Shown in pieces: positions 47,900 to 59,749 of a stretch of DNA of 64,000 nt. Numbering within the stretch: the stretch's first letter is position 1; the number at the start of each line of letters is the position of its first letter. The stretch comes from Quillaja saponaria. Taxonomy: Eukaryota; Streptophyta; Magnoliopsida; Fabales; Quillajaceae. The DNA is taken from positions 15,996,001 to 16,060,000 of the forward strand of contig CM055607.1 in the NCBI GenBank assembly GCA_029379385.1, in the 5' to 3' direction. The translations under genes and the position numbers were made by a program. The notes under the pieces were generated by a model. The model searched no databases. It saw only the letters and a list, made by a program, of their open reading frames with translations, and was not told the DNA's origin.

Positions 47900-48940
47900 A
47901 TTAATTTTTTCATATGAATAGAAGTTTGTTTCTAATATATGTAGCATTGAATGTTGTCACGTGACAATGAGAATTTCATGTGGCACTATGCAGACTTTAT
48001 TGGTACACGTTTAAGAGAAAACTTTAATTGTGTCACGTGACATCTTTAAATGTGCCACATGTCATAATTGGAAGAATGTCCTCTAATTTAATATAGATGA
48101 CATAAATTGCATAATCTGTTGTGCTTGCATCAAAATTTTCAAAATTTTTTTTTGAGTACAAAAATTAATGTGAAAAGTTAAACTTAATCTATAATTAAAA
48201 ATTGATAGCAAGTTTTGTACATTACATTGCATGATTCAATTCTAAGTAATTTTAATTATAATATGAATTACAAGTAGAGAAGAATTTAATTCATCTATAA
48301 AATAAAATATTGATACTTGAAAATTAGGATAATATGATGTTGACAAATAATCAACAAACCAATTTAATAATTTTACACATGATCTCGTCACATCATTAAT
48401 TAATTATTTCTCATCTTCCTTAAATTATATTATTTGCAGTATCACCTTCTTAATCTCTTATGTTTTTATTTCTAGGGTTTTTCTACATAGCATTGCTATA
48501 AGACTAATTCCCTGAGTTCTGGAGTGACCGGGATGACTCTCCCAACAATTACCTGTTTCAAGATTCGAACTTAATCTCTTACATCTTTCTTAAGCTCATT
48601 ATATAAAATATAAGTTTTTACTCTTTCAAATCTAATTCCTATTATCTTTTCTCTTCTATTTTGTTACATAGAGTTTTTTATTTATTTATATTATATTTCT
48701 CTTAAATTCTCCCATATTCACAGTTTTTTTTGATATTTTTAAAAATATGTTTACCTAAACAAAAAAATCGTAATTCACTCTCACTCAGTATACTTTACAA
48801 ACAATAATATACCTTTTATATACAGGAATAGCTAGTTTAATTTGTCTCTATTTATATACAAAAATGACTTAACTTCAAGAAAGAAAATATCAAAAATTAT
48901 TATAATAACTAATTTTTTAAGTAATTTATCCATTGTTTAT
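47900..48940. other. AT-rich stretch, nothing recognised
   Basis: No gene or clear repeat on either strand. A short phrase near 48550-48570 (CAAGATTCGAACTTAATCTC) resembles part of a tRNA T-arm but has no cloverleaf around it. Confidence 0.4.
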
Positions 48941-48942
48941 TA

Positions 48943-49325
48943 CACTACCAAAAATTATCCTATTTGCGTCTACAACAAACCCAGACTTAGAAGATGCAAA
49001 CGCATATATGAAATATCTATGTCTGCAAATAGGCTTTCTGCATATGTCATTTAATATCTGCATTTGTGTATGCAGATGTTGTTATCATGTATTAGAGTCA
49101 TTTACAGCAAATGTTTTTAGAGTCTGCCAATTTGCAAAGGCATATATTTTGAATTGGCACCATTTTCTCTCAAATATTTTTGCGTCTATAATAACCTCAG
49201 TTGAGTATGCACTATGGCAGACGTAAATAATAAAATATTTTAAAATATATATATATATATGCTTTTCTGTGTCTACTACTTAATATACTCGTGTCTGCAG
49301 TGACAGACATAGAAAGTCTATCCAA
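48943..49325. mobile_element. 5' end of a CACTA element
   Basis: Starts CACTACCAAAAATTATCC, a canonical CACTA terminus, after TTA (a possible 3-bp target duplication). It is followed by copies of the TTTGCGTCTACA / TGCAAACGCA motif as subterminal repeats to about 49310. No CACTA 3' end with a matching TTA was found before the gypsy remnant, so the element is truncated. It shares its motif with the clusters at 16.6 and 22.7-23.3 kb. Confidence 0.7.
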
Positions 49326-49589
49326 ATTTAAATCAAAGCTTGAGAATTCTTTTTTCCTTTTTCCTTCATTATTGCTTTATTGGCCATCCCTCATCGCCGT
49401 CTGGCCACTCTTTGCCGACTTCAAATTTAGGTGAAGCCACCAAGCACCTGCAATTATGTTGTATATATATTTTTATACAATATTACTTTGTATTGTTAGT
49501 TATCTAGTTATATAAATCTACATAAATCTATAACTTTCTTGCTTGAATATCACAAATTACTTATGCACATAATGATAAGCTGTTCTTTT

Positions 49590-50808
49590 GGTCAGCTTTG
49601 GTTGGGTGTGCCATTTTACGAACTCCTTATTTTGTATTGCAGCGAGTCGCTTATATGGGGTTTGTTGAGCTTTTTATAGGATTCATATTTGGCACGAGGA
49701 TGTCCAAACTTCTTCTCTCTAGTGCTTTTGTCTGCTCTTCCTTTTTCCTTTATATCTTTTTTCCTTATGTGCTATAGACAGGCTCATTCACCCTTTTCTT
49801 CTCTTCAGGAGTCCCTGAGACAGTGACCACCTCCTCCAATCTTCTTATAATTGGGGCATTTTTGACTTCTTTCGCATTGATGGATACTTCTATCCTATTC
49901 ATTAATTCTTCTTGGGTGATTGGGGTTCTCCTGTTCAGGTCGTACTGAAAACGATAATTCATTGAGCCCGGCTTTCAGAGTTGTGATAATGACTTGAAGG
50001 TTTGCATCTCCACGATTTATAGAGCTGCATTGTTGAAACGAGTCATGAAGTCTTTTAGTGATTCATTGTGTCCTTACTTGATTCCTAGGAGATTGGTGGC
50101 ATATTTCCTCTATCTTCTATTAGTCATAAAATGTCTTTGGAAAGCGGCGACCAGTTATGAGAAATTATGAATTGTCGAGGTGCCTAGCTGGGCAAACCAC
50201 ACCCGAGCTCTTCCCCTCACAATCGAGGCAAAAGCTCTGCACATGACTTGGTCGGCTGTATCGTGAAGTAGTATGAATGACTCGAATCTTATCACGAAGT
50301 CTTTGGGGTCAGTGGTTCCATTATATTATTCCAAGGGTGGGATTTTTACTCCCTGAGAGATTAGGTATCAGACTACGATTTTAGTGAAATGGTGACAACC
50401 TTGGCTAGTATGGGCAGTTAATATAGGGATCTGAGGTCGGTTGGTGTTGTCTATTAAGACCCTGTTGTTAAAACAATTTAACTCCATGTCTTCATCATTT
50501 CGAAACAATGTGATGTCCCGATCCTTCAGGGGTTTTTGAGGGTTAGGGTTTGGAGGTATAGCTTGGTTGAGAATGCTTGTATGAAGTTCACGAGGCTTGC
50601 AAATTGTTTTTGGGTCACAGGAGTATCAGGTGGGGAGGTGGAGTCTTGGTCACCCATTGGGTCTTTGACAGCTCTGGTTATCCGTTGTTCAGGTGTTTTG
50701 TTAGATCCACGAGATTCTCAAGTAGGTGGGAAGGTGTGTAAGCTTGGTTTCGTATAAGGTGTGGATTTCGGGAAACCAAAGAAATAGGAATCCCATAGAC
50801 AGCGTCAA
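49590..50808 (-). pseudogene. Gypsy gag remnant
   Basis: On the minus strand, below a primer site, the gag capsid domain can be followed with frameshifts: ESLKDFMTRFNNAAL (about 50050), LKAGLNELSFSVRP (about 49955) and TPITQEELMNRIEVSINAKE (about 49925-49865). No protease, reverse transcriptase or integrase remains; the element is truncated on its 3' side near 49.6 kb. Confidence 0.7.
50789..50808 (-). promoter_or_regulatory. Gypsy-type primer-binding site
   Basis: The minus strand reads TTGACGCTGTCTATGGGATT, a slightly mutated form of the TTGGCGCCGTCTGTGGGAA sequence that follows the 5' LTR in many plant gypsy elements. Confidence 0.75.
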
Positions 50809-51119
50809 TGTTATATTCTCATGTGGTTCAGAGGGCGAGTAAGATATTTGTAGTGATCCAAAACTGTCCTTCCTGCATAAATCACATAGTAGAAAGGCTC
50901 GAATAGGTTTTTTGGGCCCTCAGATGCGAAAGTCAAAAAGAGTCATAGTGAATAAAAGAGGTAAGTGAATAATAGGTGTAAGTGTTAACGAATATACCTG
51001 TGTGTGACGTTTAGTATTTATAGTTGAATGATGTGTTATGGTTACTTGACACGCGGCCCTGGTAGTAACACGATGCAACTGTAACAAGGGGATTGGTTTA
51101 AGCAAATCCTAGACTATCA
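50809..51119 (-). repeat. 5' LTR of the gypsy remnant
   Basis: 311 bp with TG...CA limits: on the minus strand it starts TGATAGTCTAGG and ends GAATATAACA. A TATAAATA box lies near 51015-51022. It abuts, and ends exactly at, the outer limit of the inverted-repeat arm starting AAAGG at 51120, so the element inserted into that older repeat. Confidence 0.78.
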
Positions 51120-51281
51120 AAAGGAGTTCCTAAGTATCTAATACTATATTTTATTTCCTAAGTTTTCCATGCTCACTAATGATTGTGCCCTATAATCAGT
51201 AGTAATTGAAGTGTTGATTGTCCATATGGGCAGATGTCCTTACCAAATTATTTTAAAAATGCAAAAATTTGCTTTCATTTA

Positions 51282-51839
51282 CAATGTGTTTGGAATAAGA
51301 TAAAAATTAGAATTCATTTCATTTTAAATGAACTCAACCATTCAATTTATTTTAAATATATTCTCTTATTTGGAATGAAAACTATACTTATAGAATTCAA
51401 TACTATTATCTTATTTAGAACAAATGAAAATTTCATTTTAATTTAAGCATTTTCAGATACTACCCTCAAATTTTTTAATTAAAACTAGCATTGATCAATT
51501 AAAATTTAAAGACAGATTAATTATTGTACAATAAACATAAGACAAGTTGAGAGAAAAAAACTTGTTGTTGGTTAGATTAATATTTGAGATGAAGTGGGCT
51601 CTTTATCGATTTATCTAAATGAAAAGCATATGTAATATTAAGGATAAAAATGTCATTGAAGGTGGAAAAAATAATAACTTGTCTCAAATAAATTTCACAA
51701 ATGAAATTTAACATATTTAGTGTAGAATTCATAATTGAATAAAATGTGAATTTCATTTAAAATCTACACCAATTTATTTGTTCGAAACTTAAAATATGTA
51801 AAATACAGAATTCAATATTTTTTAGGTCCAAACACACTG
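51282..51839. mobile_element. MITE inside the left arm
   Basis: 558 bp with termini CAATGTGTTTGGA and, inverted, CAGTGTGTTTGGA, flanked by TTA on both sides (51279-51281 and 51840-51842). The right arm of the host element supplies the uninterrupted sequence. A TTA duplication fits a Harbinger/Tourist-type MITE. Non-coding; the 70-codon frame at 51234-51446 is chance. Confidence 0.78.
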
Positions 51840-51889
51840 TTAATTTTTTTATTTTTTTTAATCTTTTGAGTCAAAGATAGATATTTCAT

Positions 51890-53990
51890 TCATTGGGAAA
51901 TACAATATTTAGCTCTCACAAATAATCCTGTGCCAACTCTGCAAAGCAGAGGATCCGCATATAAATTCGGATTGATAGGGGCTCGTTTTACCACTAAATG
52001 AGCAGCCCAATTATTTTTTCGATGAAAAAATTGAAAACAACAATCTAAAGGAGCAAAAAGTTTAACAACATCAGATATGATCATACTTGTTGATAAGTCT
52101 CCATTGGAGGCACAACCAACTTCCCTATAAAATACTTAAACTAAAAATACAACCTTGACAGAGCCCTTTTGATGGTTTAAAAAAACCAAATGCTCACTAG
52201 CAAACTGAAACTGGGTAGGTAACAGTGGAAACTAATTCCATAATTAAACGGACCCACCATGAATTGAAACCCAACTTAAGCAACATACCTTTAAGAAAAT
52301 CCCATTCCACTCTGTCATATGCCTTTCTCATGTCCACTTTGACTAGCATATCATATTTAGAACCTTTACTCCTCGTTTTGAGAGAGTGCATTAGTTCATG
52401 AGCTACCAAGATATTATCTAAAATTAATCTGCCCTGTAGGAATGCACTCTGGTTGTGACTAATTAAAGAATCTATAATTGGCTTGAGTCTGTTCACAACA
52501 ACCTTGTATATTATTTTGTAAAATATAGAACACAAACTAATAAGCCAAATTTATGTCATGTCTCATGGTGAATTGACTTTTGGAATAAGTGAGATGACTG
52601 TGTGGTTGAAGCTTTTTAACATCCTTCCATGTGTGAAAAATCCTAAACAGCCAGACATATATCCTTGCCAATACTATTCCAATAGCATTGAAAAAAATTC
52701 CCTATCATTCCATCATCCCCCAGAGCTTTTGTAGTATTAATAGAGAAGCCAGCTACTTTAATTTCATTATCACTAATAGCTCGTCTCAATCTCCTATTTG
52801 TATTGGCAGATATCTTCCTTCCTACTTTGGCCAGGATTACTCCTTTGTCTAGAGCACCTAAAGCTTGAAATAAGATAGAAAAAAAATTCTATAATTGTGT
52901 TGGCTATTTCATTTTTAGAGGATGACATGTTACCAGCTTTATCTTGGAGTTATTTGATGGTATTTTTTCGTCTGTGTGTACTATGGAGGAGTGGAAGAAG
53001 GTGGTGTTCCTGTCTCCTAGTTGTAACCAGTGAACTCTAGATTTATGCCTCCAGTATTCTTCCTCCTGACACCGCTATCTTTCTAGTTCCCTCTCAAGTT
53101 GTATTGTGTCTCGGTCAAAGGGAGTGTGAGAATTTTTGATAGTTGCAATCTCCTTATGTAGTCTTAAAATAGATCTCCTAGAGTTTGTGGTCCTTGCCTT
53201 ACTCTAATTAACCAGTCCATGTCTCATTCTTTTCAGTTTAGTGAAGACTTGGAATAGTTTCGAGCCAGTTGTCTCTGCTTCCCATTCTTGAATAACAATG
53301 TTTTTAGCTTCATCTAATTCACCACCATCTAGTATCAAAGTTGAATCTTTTCTTTCCTCTTTCTGACGTTGTTTAGTTATGGAGGATAGACCTGTGATCG
53401 GATTCTAACTCATCAAGGTGTAGAATTGAAGCTTGTGCGTATAAAGTTATCCATTCTAAGCTGTCAAGGAAGCGATCTAGTCTTTCGTGGATGTTACCCT
53501 CTCCTGACCACCTATTATTCCAAGTATATGGGTACCCTTGAAATTTAAAGTCAATCAAACTACCTGAGTTGATAAAATCCACATAATCTTGTCTTTGTAT
53601 GGGTCTCTGCCGGTTGCCTCCACTTTTTTCAGAGTCGTGCAAAATAATATTGAAGTCACAAAGATAAGAAGTTTAGGAGATGCACTTTGCATTTTTTGCA
53701 GTAAGGAATTAAATTGGTCTTTTCTTAAATTGTCATGACAACTTAGATAGATGCAAAATAAATCCCAATCAAGCCCTGTGGAGACATCCATCACTCTATT
53801 ATGAATTAAAAATTGCTCCGAGTGTTGTACTTCTACTGTCAAGTCATCTTTCCAGGCCATTAACAAACCACCCAATAATCTTTCAGCTGCTATTATGTGA
53901 TGATTGTAAAACAGCCATAGTTGTAAAATTCTACTCATTTTATTTTCATTTGCTTTTGTTCCGGCCAAGCAGATTAAGTTTAGGGAGTGG
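51890..53990 (-). pseudogene. LINE B ORF2 (endonuclease, partial RT, RNase H end), broken
   Basis: Endonuclease at about 53970-53373, ending with FQGYPYTWNNRWSGEGNIHERLDR and the conserved ESDH motif. Reverse transcriptase at about 52560-52197 keeps NRLKPIIDSLISHNQSAFLQG and KVDMRKAYDRVEW, then breaks off before the FADD catalytic block. About 60 bp later the end of RNase H appears (VKLFAPLDCCFQFFHRKNNW, 52060-52000). An internal deletion and several frameshifts make it inactive. Confidence 0.82.
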
Positions 53991-54439
53991 GAATTCAGAT
54001 TTCCCTTGAGATGTTGAAACGTGAAGGGATTCCCTATACCCTACATGTTCTGGTACATGAGCTTTATTAATCACCATTAGGCTAGTTAAAGCTGGCCTCC
54101 CCCATTTTTGCATGCATAGGACTTGTACATATTTTCTTTCAGATTTCTTCAAAAAAATCATCATTGCCTCTCTTTTTGGCACGACCGGTTTGTGACTTGT
54201 TTGAAGTTTGGGATCCTCTACGTTGTCTAGCTAATTGTTTGAGTGATTGTTTTCTTGGAGGTTTGTTTTCTGCCATGGATCCAATCACATTAACATATGG
54301 ACTAGGATTGATTGATTGTACGGGTATTTGAGGGGTTGGTTGGTTGGTTTTTGGTAAGGTAGAGATAAGGCATATGTTGTTACGATCTAGTAGGATTGGA
54401 TTTTGTGACAGGACAATTGGTGTAGGAGGCAGTTTGAGA

Positions 54440-55640
54440 ATTACGTTATTTTGTTCAGGTAAGGTGTTAGGTTGGTTGAGGGTAGGAGTGCTGGTTTGAG
54501 TGGTTTGGTTTCTGTAGTTTCAGATGGGTATGTCATGTGATTAGGTGTAATTTGAATTTCAGAAGGAAAACTAACCTCAGCTCTTAGGAGTCCTTCACCT
54601 ACTATTCCACTTATTCCGTCAACCTCCTTGGACATTATGTTAATGCATGGCTCACGTTTCTTGCATGGATAACGTGGGGTACATTAGTTTTGAATTGGTG
54701 TCCAAGATTCTTGGCTTTATTGGTTTTTTTAGTGTGGCAATATCATAAATTTTGAAAGTATTTCCTCCTTCTTTCACGGGGCCATTGGCTTGGAACCTTA
54801 TGCTTGGACTATAAGTGTTGTGACATATATCCTCTCCATGCTCAGTTATTGTGAGCTCCTATAACCGGTGCAAAGGCGATTCCACTTGTTGGACTACTCC
54901 TGCTGTCGAGTTGCTTGACTCAGTGGCCATTTGCCTTTAGGCTTGTTCATTGTCTTTCCATCCATTCTGTTACGCTCATAGTGCGCATTGCATATTGCAA
55001 GGGGCCAGCCACCCCATGCATTTCTGGTTTGGTCTTGGCTGTGCAATTATGTTCGTTATGGCTGATGATACCGCAAAAGAAATAGTAAGTTGGAAGCTTC
55101 TCGTATTGTAGTTTGACTATGTAGTTCTCTCCGAAGACTTCCTTGGCCATAATTGACTTTCGAAGTTTCCTTTGTAAGTCCCATTGTATGAGACATTTGC
55201 TTATCCTACCTTGTTCTCCATGTACATGAAATTGCTCAACTTGGATGACAGTACCCAGTAAGCTCCTCAATTTCCATCACATTTTAGCTGTACAGCAGTG
55301 AGAAGGGAGTCCCCACAATTGAACCTAAATAAGTGCATGTGAAAAACCTAGTTTATAATCTTCTCAATATCCAACTCCCATTTTGCCAGAAGGAGTATTT
55401 GGTTTTTATAGAGCCAAGGACTCCCTTTTAATATTCTCCAATAATTGACTTCATCGTCAAAAAAGAATTGGTAGCACTGATCACCCATTTCAGTTATACA
55501 AAGTTCTTTAGGGTTATTCCATATATTCATTAGAACATTGTGCATAATACCAGTTGCATTGAATCTAGTGGATACAACTTTTCCTACTAGTATTTTGGTA
55601 TATTCTAGGATTCCTGTTTCAATGTTGGATTCATCAAAGG
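54440..55640 (-). pseudogene. LINE B ORF1 (DUF4283 and zinc knuckle), broken
   Basis: DUF4283 at about 55620-55348 (CYQFFFDDEVNYWRILKGSPW, then LLLAKWELD). The next block (55270-54947) contains KLPTYYFFCGIISHNEHNC, a zinc knuckle in which the first cysteine is replaced by tyrosine. A low-complexity tail follows. Stops and frameshifts separate the blocks. The role would have been RNA binding in the LINE particle. Confidence 0.8.
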
Positions 55641-56010
55641 AAATGGTTAGGTCATCCTCATTATCGTTTAATTCTATAAGGGTGGGTTAAAGAGGGTAGG
55701 GTTGTGTATGGGTAGAAGGGTTTTGGTGAAAGTGATGGGTTATGCAAGACTAATAGGTAGAAGGAGGAAGATAGCCTCACGAAGTGGAAACAATAGCCTT
55801 CCGAAGAGGAAGCTGATTAAACACACTGTTAATTGGAATATATGATTTTGATGAAATTTTGAGATAGCGGTTGGTGTTTCTTGAATCCGTTATTCTTATG
55901 AGTTGTTTCAATTAAAAGGGAGTTATATGTTATTTTTGAAATAGGGTATAGGCAAACAGAAGTACCGATTCTCCTCGGCGTGCCAATATCTTTTATGTAT
56001 CTATATCCGT

Positions 56011-57959
56011 CTCCAATACGGTTTTATTATTATTTTTAAATGGACATGCATAAATACGCGTCCGATACTCAAAGACATGGCTTGATACTTTCAATTAGGG
56101 ATTTATGATCTTCTCTGCTTCAGATCTCATCCTCTGATCTCTTGCTAATTACTGCCCTTATGATTGAGTTGTTTGTGCAGGCGACCTATTGAAATGTCCT
56201 CTCTGAATGATCCAGTGGATTTGATGTGCACCTGATCTGATCTACACCGATACTCAGGACCATCTGATCTTCACATGCTCTGCTCCTCTGTAATTTATTC
56301 AAGCTCTGAATACGTGTAAGTTTATAATCTGTCGTGCTTTGGGTTTTCTTGATAGGGTTTGATTTAAGGTCCCTGTTTGTGTTGGCCATTGAGGCATGTT
56401 TGCGTTGGGGGCTTGGGGTATGCTTGAGGCTTGTCTTAAGCCATTTAGCCGGCGGTATCTGTATGGGTTTGGTGGTATTGCAATTGCAAGGAACGGGGTG
56501 GTGGCTTCAAGATTTGGAGTTTTCTATTTAGAGATGGTTGCAATTGATAGTTGATGGGCCAAATTAAAAAGGCTTGGTTAATTGATTCTATTAGTGTTGG
56601 TTAATTGTACTTTTCTTTTCTTTTCTTTTGCATTCTATTTGAAAGAAAGAAAATATGTTGAATTGCTTGTTAAACAACTTCGTGTTATGAATTGTGCTAA
56701 CTTTATGTTATGAATTGTCATTGTTGGAGAACTTTATATTATAAATTGTTCTTCATAAATGTCCCTTTTTCTTATTTCTTTTTAATTTGAGACAATGTAT
56801 TTAAAATGTGATTCCATTTATGTTATTTTGAAATATTAATATATTTTTTTAATTGTATATTATTGTTTGGCAAAATATTTCGATGGAAATCAGCCGAGGT
56901 GGATTGGCTAATTTTGCAACTCTTGATTCTCAAGTCCAAGCGATTTGACTATGAAATGGACTGTATTTACTAGACAATGGGTTCCTAGGATACTAAAAAA
57001 AGCTCCTAGTGATTAGTCTCGATGGAAATGTAACTACTGGGCATGAATTTGTAAAGGAAAGCGATAAATAAAGCATGTGAAGAAATACTGTAAATAAAGC
57101 AATAAAGGCTGAATGTAAAATAGGAATTGATAAGTGTGTTTGATGTTGGAGTGTTGTGTGTAATTGATAATTCTAGTGCTATTTACACAAGAAAAACTAG
57201 TTATTAACCTACTAAGCCTATCTGCCATGTTCTCCATTAACTTCCTAACCAAGTATCCACCAATGTAGGAATGTGCTAACAACCAAAATGAGTTACAGCC
57301 CCAATCAGTTGACTTGCCCAAAAATTTAGCAACTGATTTTTGCCTCAGCTAGTCCAAATAACAAATTTCTAATGCCTCATATCTCCATTATACCTTAGAA
57401 ATAGGGTTTGACATTGAAAGCGATCTATGTGCAGCAAACTACTTTTGACTTAGTCCAACTTAGCAGATCCTATAGTTCCAGTCATCTGACTGACCTAATT
57501 TTGCTTCAAAAAAGTCCATAAGCCCCAATGGGTGTCCAGGCCTGTTTGAAAGACCAAATTTAAACCAGTTTGAATAGATCTTCTCTTTATCTTCAACTAT
57601 TTCTAACAACCCTATCCTTTCAGCTGAGATCTTAACTGAAAATCTCTATTTTAAAGGGATTGAAACCATGCCATTATCCTTCATTATTTTTGCATAAAAA
57701 TATTGGATATGGCTTGATTCTAATAACTAAATGGCCTACTAAATTGGTCTTAATTTAATTGACATAATTTGAATTAAGTTCAAACTCAGTCAATCGACCC
57801 AATCTATTAGCTGATTAGCACTTAACTGATCAAAACTCATCAAATAGGTGCAAATGAACTCAACCCATACCTTGTATATTTTTGGTATTAACAAACATGA
57901 ATTTTGAAACTATTTAATTCAACATATCCTGAACTATCATATTTTAAATTTTAAAATTG
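56011..57959. other. Centre of the inverted-repeat element
   Basis: No transposase is visible. The part 56090-56560 is less AT-rich and looks like genic sequence on the plus strand: a TTGTGCAG acceptor-like site near 56173-56180, a GTGTAAGTTT donor-like site near 56304, then a 65-codon open frame (56334-56531) of unknown family. It could be a captured host-gene fragment, as in Pack-MULEs. The remainder (56.6-57.96 kb) shows nothing I recognise. Confidence 0.35.
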
Positions 57960-58742
57960 ATGTATCGCCATATTGGATATTTATTATATCCGTATCCATG
58001 CTACCATACATACCCGATACCGGCCAGTCTCCTCTAGAGGAGTATTGGTGCTTCACAGCACTTTGCCTATACCCCGTTTCAGAAATAACATACAACCCCT
58101 TTTAATTGAAACATAATTCATTAGAATAATCCATAACGGATTCAAGAAACACCAACCCGTATCTCATAATTTCATCAAAATCATATCTTCCACTTAAATG
58201 AAATAAAGTTTTGCATTGTTAACATAATTTGTTAAGGACAGCTTCCCACATTGAAGATCAACACTTCAGTTACTACTGATCACAGGGCACAGTCATTTGG
58301 TGAGCATGGAAGACTTTGGAAATAAAATAGAGTATTAGATAATTAGGAACTCCTTTAACATAAACGAGGAGCAGCAAATTAATAACCTGAATATTTATCT
58401 GCATTTTTCATCTTTCCATTTTTGTTAATTTTAATTTTAATTTCAAAAGCATGTCATAAGCCTTTAACTCTTAGATAAAATCTTTCCGTTCCATTATGAA
58501 CATCACAAAAAACAAAAAGATGAAAGAAAACTGGTTTCTTTTATCTGTGCATTGTAACAGTTTCTTCGTATACCAACATAGTTGTTTGATATGCTTTTGC
58601 TCTCCTCGTTACGTCACTTTTTTATATTTTATTTTTTGGTTTTGCCATTTATGATTGATCAAATTTATAACAGAGTGCTTGTTCCAAAGATTAGGTTTAT
58701 TTAAATTTCGTTGGCATCCTGATATATTTTCCTGTAATGCAG

Positions 58743-59749
58743 ATGAGCTCATTGCCAATGCTTCCTACATTGGCACCCCGGAAGGGTATCCTTGCTGTCG
58801 ATGAGTCAACTGGAACAATTGGCAAGTGTCTCTCCAGCATAATTGTTGAGAACGTTGAAACTAACAGGTGGGCTCTGCGTGAGCTCCTGTTCACTACTCC
58901 TGGTGCTCTCCAACACCTTAGTGGAGTGAGTGATCCTCTTTGAGGAGACCCTCTATCCGAAGACAGCCGCAGGTATTGTTTTTGGTTCTTATTGGCTATT
59001 GAAACATTTACAATTTACTACTGGATTAATATTAAGGGAAAAAAAAAATGTTTACACATCCTGAATTGTCAAATCATCAACTAATTTTTCTTTGTGTTAA
59101 TTCTTAGCATATTAAATTTGTATTGCGCAGGCAAGCCTTTTGTTGAGGTCTTGAAGGAGGTGGCTACTTCCTGGCATCAAGGTTGACAAGGTTACTGATG
59201 AGCTTGCTGCAACTAATGGTGAAACCACCACCCAGGGACTCGAAGGCCTTGCCCAATATTGCCAGAAATACTACGAAGCAGGTGCTTGGTTTGCGAAATG
59301 GCGTGCTGTTCTTAAGATTGCCCCAATGAGCCATCTCAGCTAACCATTAATGAGAATGCCAATGATTTAGCCCGATATGCTATTATATGACTGGAGCATG
59401 GGCTTGTCCCTATTGGTGAGCCTCAGATCCTGGTTGATGGGTCTCATGACATCAACAATTGTGCTGACTTGACTGAGCGTGTTCTTGCTGCATGCTACAA
59501 GGCTCTGAATCATCACTATGAGGCATCTGCGAGGATTGTCCAGCGGCACATGTTATCCTTACCAATATCTAGAAGATCTAATTATCTTAGGAGACCTACT
59601 TGGGGTTTATTTTCATTCCCCTCTCCCAAAAAAAAAGAAAAAAAAAAAAGAAAAGAAATAACTCTTGGAACTTACAAGGGTGATGCACTGATGCTTAACT
59701 TGGAGAAGGTGCTGATGAGAGCCTCCACGTGAAGGACTACAAGTACTGA
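58743..59749 (+). pseudogene. Aldolase pseudogene (duplicated, intron-bearing)
   Basis: Matches exons 2 and 3 of the aldolase at 5597-7665 at about 85 percent by eye and keeps intron 2 (58973-59130, GT-AG), so it is not a processed copy. Exon 1 is not found. Damage: a 2-base loss in the TPGKG region, a 4-base gain near 58926, 2- and 1-base losses in exon 3 (near 59158 and 59320), an in-frame TGA replacing the CQ codons (near 59389), and VEPEI changed to GEPQI. From about 59518 to 59660 an unrelated A-rich stretch replaces some 350 bp. The lost part included the Schiff-base lysine and the LSGGQ phosphate-binding segment. The last 30 or so codons, ending in the KDYKY codons and TGA (59747-59749), survive. 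Confidence 0.93.

Larger units (their letters stand above)
51846..55818 (-). mobile_element. L1-type LINE B with perfect 16-bp target duplication
   Basis: Flanked by the identical 16-bp sequence AAACACACTGTTAATT (51830-51845 and 55819-55834). At the low-coordinate end is a T-rich run (51846-51862), the poly(A) tail of a minus-strand insertion. The interior holds DUF4283 ORF1, endonuclease, the N-terminal half of the reverse transcriptase and the end of RNase H. A deletion removes the catalytic part of the reverse transcriptase. It inserted at the right end of the MITE, so it is younger than the MITE. Confidence 0.92.
51120..58356. mobile_element. Long inverted-repeat (MULE-like) element with nested insertions
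   Basis: The left arm (51120-51281 plus about 55835-56010) matches the reverse complement of the right arm (about 57960-58356) at roughly 80 percent by eye. Examples are AAAGGAGTTCCTAA...TCTAATACT and GATTTTGATGAAATT...TTGGTGTTTCTTGAATCCG. The left arm is split by a MITE (51282-51839) and LINE B (51846-55818). Without insertions the arms would be about 340-400 bp and the centre about 1.95 kb. Long terminal inverted repeats suggest a non-autonomous Mutator-like element. A target duplication cannot be checked because a gypsy LTR sits at the left edge. Confidence 0.65.

Noticed and set aside
48540..48575. tRNA-like phrase around GATTCGAACT
   Set aside because: No acceptor, D or anticodon arms can be folded around it.
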